From Coleophoma eucalyptorum (Eukaryota > Ascomycota > Leotiomycetes > Helotiales > Dermateaceae), in NCBI GenBank assembly GCA_026120035.1, contig JALRME010000029.1, forward strand, positions 186,001 to 250,000: a stretch of DNA of 64,000 nucleotides, written 5' to 3'. This document shows, piece by piece, positions 1 to 9,598 of the stretch (the stretch's first letter is position 1; the number at the start of each line of letters is the position of its first letter). The notes below the pieces were generated by a model. The model made no database searches, had not been told where the DNA came from, and worked only from the letters and a program-made list of their open reading frames with translations. Both the position numbers and the translations under genes were made by a program.

Positions 1-322
1 AATAACCTCACTGCGTACAGATGTCTGTGCGGAGTCGGAGTTGTGGGGAACCTGATGATGATGATGATGGCAAATTTGGTTGGATTCGCTGTCGGCATTG
101 ATGGCTTGAAAGCTATCATTTCTGGGATCTTCAGGGACTACTCAGGTAAGACTTTTCCTTGCGATACCTACGTCTATCTTTGTATTGAGAAATTGAGGCT
201 AACTATTCAAAATAGGTATTATGTTCCTTCTTACTGCATCATCAGCGCTGTTTGTGGGCATTCAAGTCATGTTCGAGGTTAGAGAGGGTGAGATGAGAAA
301 GGGCATATTTTTGAAGTGTTAA
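1..322 (+). CDS. C-terminal end of a probable MBOAT / wax-synthase-like membrane O-acyltransferase (partial)
   Basis: The gene enters from the left edge; only the last 83 residues are present. Exon 1..145 and exon 216..322 join in phase across a 70-base intron (donor GTAAGA, acceptor AATAG) and end at TAA. The peptide holds two hydrophobic stretches, one starting near the run of five Met and one around FLLTASSALFVGIQVMF, followed by the charged tail EVREGEMRKG. This pattern resembles the C-terminus of fungal wax-synthase-domain acyltransferases (MBOAT_2), which move acyl groups to alcohols inside membranes. That match is from memory of the family and no catalytic residue is in view, so the family call is tentative. 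The existence of a spliced coding end is much surer than the function. The five Met codons form a short GAT/ATG repeat at about 54-69. Confidence 0.5.
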
Positions 323-809
323 TATAGATAGTGCATGGTAAATAATAATATAAAAACATTACTCAGAATTGTGGTTTTTCCTCGGTGTGACAGGAGGTTG
401 TTCTTCCTTCGGGCGAGGCACTTCCAGGGTCTGACTGACAGATGAATTTCATTTGGACTCTTTATTTTGAACATCAATTCAAAGAAAGTACTTCGTTTCA
501 GTTGCACGACCTAAGAAAGCTACACTAAATAAAGACCGGGCCATGATAAAAAGAGCAGCTGACATGACAGGTAAAGACAGATAGTAATCACAGAGTGGAA
601 TTGCCAATGCAAGATAATGGATCCAAAAAACGTCCACAAGATAAACAGCAAAGAGAAGCACAAGACAAGAACGGTATACTTTCAGAAACCAAGTCTACTA
701 GATAAAACCGCCAAAAATCATAACTCTTCGGAGGAAGCATAGTAGTAGGAAAAACGAAATACAAACCGTGTGCCGTCAATTGTAAGTATCCGCAAATTCC
801 CATCTTCAG
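323..809. other. Convergent 3' flanks, no gene seen
   Basis: The stretch lies between the stop of the rightward acyltransferase-like gene and the stop of the leftward C2H2 gene. Open frames on the minus strand here have no family features. It probably holds the two 3' UTRs. Confidence 0.5.
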
Positions 810-2353
810 CTACTCAATGTCGAAAATGTTTGGAGGAAAAATTGAATTAAACAATGCGATATCCCAGTTCATCTTATCTTGTGGTAAGATCGACGGCCAA
901 GTTGGCGAATGGGCGAAAGACATCGTCGTTCCTGATTGGACCAGATACTGTTCCAACTTCAAATCGTCGTCATGATAGTAGAAATTTGGATGCTGCTTGG
1001 ACTTCTCCTTCCCCTCCATGATGTGTATGCAAATCAATCTATGGAAAGCACTTAAAAAGGCCGCATTCTCTTCTTTCTTGTGCTTCATATAGAAGTGTCG
1101 GACTAGGCCACTAAATAGATAGGTATGCGTTTTACAGACAGGACAGATCATACTTGGGAAGTAATGTCGGTGATCATAATCCGATCCATGATAGACCCTG
1201 ATTTGGGGGTAATATCTCGTTCGGTCCATCCAACTGTGGCTTTTATTGAGATGAATTTCCATCGAGGATGTCTCTAGAGACAACTCGAAATTGCAGCCTG
1301 TGGGATTTTAAAGAGGACATGCAATGGAACCACTTTTGCGTGCTGCTGAGAGGATGGACCTTGCCCTCACAAATCCCAAACATTTAAAAGAGGGAGTAAG
1401 TTCCCTAATTTGCTTGCCGTAGAAGAATGAGGCTATAGTTTCCAGGGCGCTGCAGTTTTCGAAATCATCGTCTCCATGATCATCGATTACATGATCCAAA
1501 AGCTCTAGTCTACTCAACGGTGCGAGTGAGCATTCATTTGCAATGCATATAAATGAAGTGACATTCTTGTGCTTTCTCAGATGCTCTCTGAGCTTGTCAA
1601 TTCGATTGAATGCTTTGGTGCTTCGGCTGCAACCGTATACAGGACAAACCCCTTCAAAATTGCGCAAATGCACATTATCCACATGTCTTTGAAGCTCATA
1701 CTTCCTTGGGAAGGTGAGGTTGCAGGCAGCATATGAACATTTGAGTCTAGCCTTGCCAGAGCTGCCCGTGGTATTCCTATTACGACTTTTAGTTGTAATT
1801 TACAGTATTATATTTTAGCCACGTACTTGTTATTAGCAGGAATACAAGTACTGCCCTTGTCCAATTGGTGGCAGGGCTCTACTATACTGGCACCATCTAC
1901 TGTATTATCTTGCCAGTTAATAAATCCCGGGCTGGGAGAGATTTCGAGCATCTCAGCTTGTCCTGAATTCCAAAAACCGGTATTGAGCCCTGGACCTGGA
2001 GAATCGAGGTTCCAGAGAATACTCCCTGTTAGGTCATCGTGTTCAGCAGTATTCGGTCGTGGCCAGAACTCTGCGGAATTGTTGTTCGGAGCTATACCAC
2101 TTGCAAGGCAAGTTGCTTCCGCCCAGTTATATGATTGCTCTTGGGTATGATCATTTTCCCTTGAGTCGCCCCAAAATTAGCGTGTCTTTTTTTTAAGCCA
2201 AGTACTTACCTTGGGTTCCAATCGGAATGAGAGGGAAAGTCGCCCTCCAACGAAAAGGGTGTTCTGCTGAGGCACACCCAAGTAAGCTGTATCACTCCAA
2301 TGCAGCTGTTCGTCGCCCTGCTGTGCTGTTCCAGGCTGATTGGGCGCAGACAT
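810..2353 (-). CDS. Four-finger C2H2 zinc-finger protein
   Basis: A spliced model gives about 444 residues: exons 2353..2210, about 2137..1827, 1776..1371 and about 1283..810. The second intron (donor GTACGTG, acceptor TAATAG) joins cleanly in phase 2. The first and third keep frame only with GAG acceptors, so those two junctions are uncertain. The N-terminal half is polar and rich in Trp within Asn/Asp/Gly-rich sequence (motifs such as YNWAEA, LWNLD, FWNSG, INWQD), which suggests an activation-type region. Three consecutive C2H2 fingers follow: C-x4-C-x12-H-x4-H starting CSYAAC, C-x4-C-x12-H-x3-H starting CPVYGC, and C-x4-C with H-x4-H in CIANEC. A later finger is C-x2-C-x12-H-x4-H starting CPVC. 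The likely role is a nuclear DNA-binding regulator; I recognise no named orthologue. The start Met at 2353 is the first that leads into the conserved-looking exon. Confidence 0.6.
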
Positions 2354-3444
2354 GACGAAGGCAAGGTAAGGGGGTTTGTAGTTAAGCGAGCGAGCTGGTG
2401 AGGCTGCGAGCAAGAATCTCAAAGATTCTTGGGAGTTCTGAGAGATGGTTGAGGCTTCTTTCCGAGAGCAGTTGTACTGGCGATATTTACTGGTTTTGGG
2501 TCCTTCAAAAGGAAAAGTTGCGAGGCTGCTTGATGGTTTCGTTTCCAGCAGCTATTGCTTTAGAGGTCTGAGGTTGAGTTAGCAACTGTACTTTATTCGA
2601 GTGAGGAACTTAACTGGTGAAGTTTGGATCTATTTCAACGGATACTACTACTTGTGGTCAAGAGAAGAGGAGTATTGAAAGTAGAAGATAAAAGAAGAGA
2701 AGGATAAGAGGGTCGTCAAGAAAGGTAGGATACAAACCAACGCACGGCTAATGAGTGCATGAGCTAAAACCAGGGCGACGAGGGGGTGCAACATCAGAGC
2801 CTTCTTATCCTCACATCCCCTGTTAAAGACTTTATGCGTGCCTCAGGCGAAATATTCCTGATAGTCGTCGGACTTTACTATACTAGTTCTGATTCTAGAT
2901 TCTAGTTACACTACTCTAAAGTATTTTATATGACACTTCGCATTTCAGTGTTCCGTACGAGAAAAGGACCAGAGCAAAGGGCCTGCTATTAGAAGCAAGC
3001 AAGTAAATTAACGAATCTGACGATGCTCCATCAAGAGGGGTATTCCGAGATAGCATGATAGATATTGCTATCCTAATTAAATATTGACTCCCGGAGACAA
3101 TTTTCCCTGGCCCTCAGGCTTTTGGCATTTGTGAAAGAGATTTTAATTGGTTTGAAAGGAAAGTGTGTATATCTGAGATTATCATTTTTACAGGGAGTAT
3201 GGTCCCAGATTCATCGTCGGCTCTAAGCATGCGGGTGCAATAAATAATTATTCAAAAATGGTTATTGAGGACCTCATAATATTATTGTGAAAACTTAAAG
3301 ATAGCTCGCTCGTTAAGACGGAAGAGGAGGGGGGGCAGACATGGTAAACCTGGAAGAGCTGGGTAATTGACAGCCAGGCTTGAAGAATTTTGTTGACTTC
3401 TATATGCGAATTATATGGCATCTATCTCATAAAATAGCCAACAT
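2354..3444. other. Intergenic region, upstream of the C2H2 gene
   Basis: The region is bounded by the C2H2 start and the AtuA-family stop. It contains a purine-rich stretch near 2650-2720 (GAAGAGAAGG-like) and otherwise no recognisable gene. It likely holds the promoter and 5' UTR of the C2H2 gene plus the 3' UTR of the AtuA gene. Confidence 0.45.
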
Positions 3445-5683
3445 CTAGATCTTTCCTCTATCCAAGAACTTCTTTGGTAGTGGAGCGGGTTTGCAACGAA
3501 TATACTCGGACAAGAACTTTCCAAGAATATCATAAGTAGTATTAGCATTGACTCCGCGATCCAGATGATCATGCTACAGGACAGTATTAGCACACTAGCC
3601 TTGAAGTTATCATATCAAAAAGCACTTACCACAAGAAAATGCACTGCCCAAAGCTTTGGGAACTCCATTCGATCAATTTTCTGGCCAACGTAATCCTCAC
3701 CCATCAATTCGATCAATCGCTCAGTAGACAGGAAGCTTCTCAACCAGTCCCACTCATCTTCATGCCGCACGAAAAACCCGACGTTGCAGTTTGAGCCTTT
3801 GTCACCAGCTCGAGCGTGGACAATGTATCCAAGCGGTGCTTCCACAGTCTCGCCAAAGGTAGCAAGGTCAACTGGGTTAGTCGGTGGGTAAGAGGGCTGT
3901 TGCGCGTCCAAACTGCTTGTGATTTCTGAGGTTTTGATATCGACTGAATCTTTTCCTGGAGTGGAGAAGTGTACTTTTTGTTTCAGGAAGGATTGTGGAA
4001 TCAGAGAGACAAAATACTCTTGGTACTTGTGACTTCATTAGCTTCAATACTTCAGAGAGAAATGATATTTGGCATACTGGCTGGGGTTCAGCTGTTCTCA
4101 GATCACGTTGATATGTACAAGCCGGATATGCTTCCCTGTGAACTGTTAGCTGGAACTTCATTCCATCATAGAGTTTACGAACATAACAATATCTAGAGCT
4201 GGGCGACAGAAATTCTTGAGTGACAAAGCTTCCTTGTCAGGAGATTGAGCGACGAGTCTCGCATCCACAATGCAAGAAGCCTGATTGCGAGGATTGACCG
4301 GCACGGATCCGTTGATAGAGAATTCCCAAGTAGTAAACTTCTTCAGTCTCTCCTCGCCAAAGCTCTTTCGCATTTGGATTTCGGTCATCTTGGCTTTCTC
4401 TTCAATATCCAAGCCTACGAAACAGTAATGTAATTCTGCTCGATATCCTCCGTGTGCTGTGATTCCAACCTTGGTGAAGGGTGGAGGGGCAACGCCAGTT
4501 ACTCCAGATATTCTGACCTTGTCCTTGGCAACTTGCGTGAATTCAACTTGATCGATTTTGGCAATCACGTCACTATTGTAATAGTAGGTACCTTGGATTT
4601 CGTAAAGTAATTGCTCCTTGCAAGTCTCTGGTGTAACCATTCCACCAGTATTTTTCTGCTTTGTAATGATCACATCACCATCGTGTGCAATTTCTGCAAA
4701 TGGAAATCCCAGTTCGGCAATGGTATCCCAGTCCAATGACTTAAATCCTGTAAAGTTGCCTCCACAGCAGTAAGTCGAGCATTCAATAAGATGACCAGCT
4801 ATCAACGATCTTGCAAGTTCATCGTAGTACTTGGGAGGTTCAGCTACCCAGTCGTGCCACCATGCAGCTGCACCAATGATCGGAGACGCATCCGCAACTC
4901 GTCCGCAAATGACGATATCAGCTCCTTCTTTGAAAGCTGTAGCAATTCCTAGCCCTCCAAGATAACATTGTGCAAACAAAGGCTTAAATGGCCACTCCTT
5001 CAGTTTCTGCTTGGTGATAAAGTTTACAAAGTCATTCGTGCCTTCTTTAAGAGCAGTCTGTACTTGCTCAAGCACAACATCACCCTCAACCCATGCAATA
5101 GTAAGGTCGAGATTTTTGCTCTTCGCCATTTCAACGACAATCTCGTACAATGCCTTTGTACCGACTGTACCAGCATTTGCAGCAAGCTTGATACCTTTCT
5201 TTGCTATGTTTTCAATAGCCGGCTCTAGTGAATCAACGAAGCTTTGCTCATATCCTAGAAATCAAGACTTAGTCACATGTTTCAGCATGTTTATCCTGTC
5301 CTTACCTGGTGACAATCCCTCGGAGAGAAGATATGACTTGGAGGGCATGTTCAATTCAGACATCCAGTCGCCAACTAGTACATCGACTGGCTCATCGGAT
5401 GCTCTAAACTTTTGTTAGCAACAACCTTTACTACATGACTGAGGCTCTGGTCATTCTTCCAAAGCAAAAAGCGCCGTCTAATTCCAACACATATGCATAT
5501 GATAACAGGCATCGAGGCCATTTCCAGAGCCATACGTACATAAACACCAAAATATAGAAAGCTGGATAAAGTGGTGGGAGAATCAACTTACGCAGCATTT
5601 GCCATAGCATCACGACGATCCGCCGGTGCACCAGAGATGTTCAAGATCCGAATGGGTCGCTTCGGAGTACCTGTGGTAGCCAT
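3445..5683 (-). CDS. AtuA-family protein (acyclic terpene utilisation, DUF1446)
   Basis: A six-exon model gives about 614 residues: 5683..5592, 5403..5306, 5254..4188, 4149..4078, 4016..3630 and 3573..3445. Family marks are the start RILNISGAPADRRDAM, then GYEQSFVDSLEPAIENIAKKG, KLAANAG and DIVICGRVADASPIIG. The C-terminal AtuA-like domain carries HARAGDKGSNCNVGFF, and the end reads HDHLDRGVN. Most junctions have good donors (GTAAGT, GTATGC, GTAAGG) and preserve frame. The junction near 4150-4187 would need a 38-base intron, shorter than usual, so the model is weak there. In bacteria AtuA is linked to catabolism of acyclic terpenes such as citronellol; fungal members are common and mostly uncharacterised. 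The start is the ATG at 5683, 775 bases from a divergent reductase gene, which may share regulation. Confidence 0.85.
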
Positions 5684-6457
5684 CTTATCGATAGGATATA
5701 AGTGCAATGGAAAAAAAGATAGAGGAGAGAAGGGAAGTATTTTTCAAAGGAAAACTTTTCGATGGATTGATTTATCGCAGCTTAGCCTTCCCCAACCTAT
5801 TGAGGCAATGAGAGCATTTGTTTGGAAGTCATATTACAACCTACTGCAGACTGGAATCTACGGCTACAACGGCCAGCTAATTTCACGATATCTGAGGACA
5901 TGCCGGACAGAGAACCGTATGTGATAAGGAGATAGGTGTGCCAATTCAGAGAACTTATCGGAAGAAGTACCGAAGGATCTTAAGATCTTGAGAGGCAGAC
6001 AACTCTCGACTCGTCCTCGTCTCGCTTAGTCATCCTAGCCAGTATCGCTTAGTCGATCCACTGGCCGGCTCACTCACATCTGACCCGATGGAGATCCGAC
6101 GAAGGTCCAAGGACAAGAATGGGGAAGCGACGGAGAGCACGCAAGATAACCCTCAGGATTGCGAATCTCATACTATGTGGTGCAACCCCAGCATCGGCAT
6201 CTCTTTCCTGAGTTGCTGATTGAGTGGAAGACCGTTCGGCCTTGTTTGCCGCTGAGGAGAGGTACAGTAGCTGCAAAACGATCTTCTTTCGTCATCTTGC
6301 GATTTTTGATCGAGGTTCGAGTGAACACTTTTCATGGTTGATATTCTCCACGATTCTGGTCTTTACTTCTTATCTCCCTTCTGATGATCTTGCCATTGCC
6401 TTCTCTTTGTCCATTTATCCCCTTCCTTTAATGTTCCAGTCAAGACAGGAGCCTAAG
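5684..6457. promoter_or_regulatory. Divergent promoter region between the AtuA-family gene and the reductase
   Basis: The 774 bases separate two start codons facing away from each other. No gene features are visible, so it must contain both 5' UTRs and promoters. I could not assign a binding site with confidence. Confidence 0.5.
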
Positions 6458-7714
6458 ATGTCCTCTTTCAGCGCGCTCATAAAGAACGCTCGCGAGGAAT
6501 CCTGGAGAGCAGCACTGAAAGACTACCGCCGAAAAGTGTTGAGGAAAAGAAATAATGGCAAAATCGAGCAGGTGACTTTGACCCAGGAAATCGATGTCCA
6601 GAGTCTTCAAAAGCTCCCATCCCGAGTTACCATTACCCCAGAAGTCTCGCCGTCAGAATCCGACGTATCCGTGCCTGTGGAAATCCAGACGCATAAGGCA
6701 CTGAGAGTTGTATCGAAGGGTACATACGGCCTCCACGATGATTGTCCTATTCCAGAGTTCAAGGACGACGAAGAGATCATGATCCGGAACTTCGCAACAG
6801 GCCTTAATCCAATTGATTGGAAGTCTGTGGACTTCAACTTCTGCTTACCAAGCTTTCCTTGGGTTACGGGAAGAGAGATGGCCGGGGTTGTTCACAAAGT
6901 TGGTCCCGGCGTGACCAGATTCAAAGTTGGAGACCGGGTTTGGACAAGTACTTATTATCGCGATGTTCGTGCAGGGTGTTTTCAAGACCTTGTCGTCGTG
7001 CCGCAGCACACGGTCCTGCCAATCCCAGGTGATCTGGATTTTGAGTCCGCGGCTTGTCTTGGTGTTGCAGCTTTGACTGCTGCGATGACTCTATGGAAAT
7101 GGTTGCAAGTTCCCAGAGTTACGAGAGGACCGTCTCAGGTAGACCTGGTCCCCGAGAATGAGAAGGAGTGTTTGCTTATCTGGGGAGGGTCAACTGTCAC
7201 TGGACAGTTCGCTATTCAAATTGCGGTACAGAGCGGACTGGAAGTCATCGCAGTAACGTCATCAAAGACTGAAGCACTGGCCCAAAGCCTTGGTGCACAT
7301 ACCGTCGTTGTAAGGGATGGAAAGACGAACGACGAGATTGTCGAACAGATCAAGGCCATCGGCGACGACAGAATCACTCGAGCTTTGGACCTTGTGGGAA
7401 ATGCTACCGCACCGTTCAGTCTCAAGTGTCTCTCGGCCAAAAAGCCGTGCCTCTTTGCACCATTGGCCATGATGAAGGCTCAAGAAGTGTCTGCTAATAT
7501 CGAGATTCTTAATGTTGAGATGAAGCAGTTCGTGCTTGACAAATCTTCAACTGCCTATGCTGAAGATCTGAATTATCTGCTTGAACAAAAGCGATTGAAG
7601 TTGCCAGAACTCGATATATTGAAGGGTGGATTGTCTTCTGTGGTCGAGGGATTGGAAAGATTGAAGAAAGGTGATATGGGCGGAAAGAAACTAGTTGTAT
7701 CCTGGCAAGAATAG
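6458..7714 (+). CDS. Medium-chain dehydrogenase/reductase, enoyl-reductase (toxD/LovC-like) type
   Basis: The intronless 418-residue frame is much like the zinc-free MDR family. After an N-terminal extension of about 85 residues comes a GroES-like domain (NFATGLNPIDWKSVD, PWVTGREMAGVVHKVGPGV, FKVGDRVW). The Rossmann NADPH site has WGGSTVTGQFAIQIA, then VIAVTSSK and RALDLVGN. The tail GGLSSVVEGLERLKKG and GGKKLVVSW is typical. There are no zinc-ligand Cys clusters. Such proteins reduce activated double bonds with NADPH; relatives include trans-acting enoyl reductases of polyketide clusters, but no polyketide synthase lies in this window, so a free-standing oxidoreductase is more likely. An in-frame ATG at 6431 would add nine residues; 6458 is chosen because it begins the conserved-looking sequence. 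Confidence 0.85.
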   Translation: MSSFSALIKNAREESWRAALKDYRRKVLRKRNNGKIEQVTLTQEIDVQSLQKLPSRVTITPEVSPSESDVSVPVEIQTHKALRVVSKGTYGLHDDCPIPEFKDDEEIMIRNFATGLNPIDWKSVDFNFCLPSFPWVTGREMAGVVHKVGPGVTRFKVGDRVWTSTYYRDVRAGCFQDLVVVPQHTVLPIPGDLDFESAACLGVAALTAAMTLWKWLQVPRVTRGPSQVDLVPENEKECLLIWGGSTVTGQFAIQIAVQSGLEVIAVTSSKTEALAQSLGAHTVVVRDGKTNDEIVEQIKAIGDDRITRALDLVGNATAPFSLKCLSAKKPCLFAPLAMMKAQEVSANIEILNVEMKQFVLDKSSTAYAEDLNYLLEQKRLKLPELDILKGGLSSVVEGLERLKKGDMGGKKLVVSWQE

Positions 7715-8022
7715 ACGTCACCAGGCCGTGGCTGAAAAATAGACTGGATAGATGTTTCTGGGACGGCGCTGGGGGTTTCTGCATCTTTATTGGCGTTTCG
7801 AGGCTTTCATGTGTATGGCTACTAGATTGTCTGCTTTGTATTTGAGCATGAGATAAAAGTCTTTCTGAAGCTTTGATGTACATGAAACTATGCAATCCAT
7901 ATATTGAAGATGGCCCTTTTCCCCTTTGCGTTTTCTAAGGTCATTCATAGCTACTCTATAACCCATTTCTATTACCTCAAGTGGTATACTTACTATGGAA
8001 CTATCTCTAGCTGAAGTTGACA
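7715..8022. other. Convergent 3' flanks, no gene seen
   Basis: About 308 bases lie between the stops of the reductase and the alpha/beta hydrolase. They presumably hold both 3' UTRs and polyadenylation signals. Confidence 0.45.
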
Positions 8023-8862
8023 CTACTTCTCACAATCCATTAAAAACCCATCCAACGCTCCCGTAACGCCCTTCACATCCAAATCGGGTGTAAAATTGGC
8101 TCCTTTTACAACAACTGCCTTAACATCGCTCCTCAACTCAGTGACATGGTGAAAGAATCCAAACAACACATCATCCTTAGCACACATGACCAAAACCGGT
8201 CTCTTACACCTAGTGTAGAGATCCACCCCATCTTGCGCCCACACGGCACCATAGATCTGATTACGGCCTTTCCACGCACGAACATGATCCAGAACCTCCC
8301 GCTGCAACAGATCCAGATTATTGGCGGCGCCCATGTGCTTTAGGTACTCCCAAGTCTTGAGGAGATGAGATCCATCTTCCACCGGCGCGTTGAAAGGCGT
8401 AAAGTACATCTCCTTCATTGCTGCTCGCTCTGCCGCCGTCATGACGGTTGGGCCGATGAGGGTGATACTCTCCACCTCGTCTTCGTAAAGCACAGCCATC
8501 TCGACTGCTAACACTGCACCAGAATGATGGCCCACCACATGATATTTACTCAGTCCGAGTTTCTTGAATGCCGACACGAGCACGTTAACATACCATGCTG
8601 TAGTGAGTGGACTTTCTTTAGACACGACAGGATCAAAGGATTGCCCAAATCCGGGGAAATCGGGTGCGTATGTGTCGTGGCCTAGGTCGGAATAATGGTG
8701 CATCAACTTGATCCAAGAGATGGAGGAGGATGCTGATTTGTGTAGAAAGATTATGGGTGTTTTAGTCCCTGGCGAGGATGTGGATGAGGATGCTGGGAGA
8801 GTTCGGTAGTGGAGTTGCCCTTCAGAGATTTCGACATAGCCTTTCTTCATCTTGGATATCAT
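8023..8862 (-). CDS. Alpha/beta-hydrolase fold protein with His in the nucleophile position
   Basis: The single exon encodes 279 residues with the alpha/beta-hydrolase layout: HG-like loop IIFLHKSASSSISW, the strand-turn DTYAPDFPGFGQS, the elbow VVGHHSGAVLA, cap helices, the acid-region strand PVLVMCAKDD and a terminal region DVKAVVVKGANFTPD. In the elbow G-x-Nuc-x-G the third residue is His, not Ser, with Ser next to it. Similar GHHTG or GHHSG elbows occur in some annotated hydrolases, so this may be a real subfamily and not a dead enzyme. The usual C-terminal catalytic His before the end (often GxH) appears to be Asn (GANF), which further argues for an unusual or absent hydrolase activity. 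The ATG at 8862 is the third in-frame start (after 8976) and precedes KKGYVEIS, where homology normally starts. It is divergent from the FMN-monooxygenase gene. Confidence 0.8.
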   Translation of the reverse strand: MISKMKKGYVEISEGQLHYRTLPASSSTSSPGTKTPIIFLHKSASSSISWIKLMHHYSDLGHDTYAPDFPGFGQSFDPVVSKESPLTTAWYVNVLVSAFKKLGLSKYHVVGHHSGAVLAVEMAVLYEDEVESITLIGPTVMTAAERAAMKEMYFTPFNAPVEDGSHLLKTWEYLKHMGAANNLDLLQREVLDHVRAWKGRNQIYGAVWAQDGVDLYTRCKRPVLVMCAKDDVLFGFFHHVTELRSDVKAVVVKGANFTPDLDVKGVTGALDGFLMDCEK

Positions 8863-9598
8863 CTTGATGTTTATCTCGTTAGATTGAGTAAGTAGGTAAA
8901 TGTCATACCCAAGCCAGAGGTAATGATGAAGCGACACTGCAAAACGAGGACAAGCCCAACCAACAACAAATTCCAACTCTTACCTAATTTAATTCGCTCA
9001 TAAATGAAGCAGGCTCAATTAGACCCAAGAAAAGTTTACAATCGCTCTAATTGATGGTTATCATGCAGTGGAGATTCCATGCCATGCCATTCTTGCTTGT
9101 GACATAAGACATAAGAGAAAGCAGTCGGCAGCTCATCCGCGCGAGGTCCTTCGGATTGCCTCCCGAAAGGGAAACGACACCAACAGCAGAATTTCCCCAC
9201 CCAACAGCTAATCTCCATCATATTTCTTTCACCACCTTTTTCGCTGTCAAGATAAAGCTCTTATCGGCCTAAGATGGCTGCATGTTTCCTGTACCCCGCC
9301 GGACGGATTCCGAAGAGCGTAGCAGGAGAGAGGGTCGTGAAAGTGTCTAATTCTCGCTCGTGTTTGTTGAAAACATGCCATGATTGTTTCTGGAGTGAGC
9401 TACATATAGGAGTAGTTCAATTATACTTCTATATAATACCCAGAGTTCGGTGGCTTCTGCATCTTTCATCTCCAGCTGGTCAGCTTTGTCTCTGTATACT
9501 TATCTCACCAAGCAGCGTTCGCTCGGTGGTACTCGTTGTTACGTTTTTGTTTCCTTTCAGCATATCTCAGATTGAAGGCAAACCACCATTCAAGAAAT
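8863..9598. promoter_or_regulatory. Divergent promoter between the hydrolase and the FMN-monooxygenase
   Basis: The 736-base region contains both upstream regions. A TATA-like TATATAATA at about 9430-9438 is roughly 160 bases before the monooxygenase ATG. A GCCAT repeat (three copies) lies at about 9079-9090. The arrangement allows shared control of the two genes. Confidence 0.45.

Noticed and set aside
6224..6457. Upstream extension of the reductase frame with a hydrophobic-looking segment
   Set aside because: The extension begins at a start without family support and reads like translated leader; conserved sequence starts after 6458.
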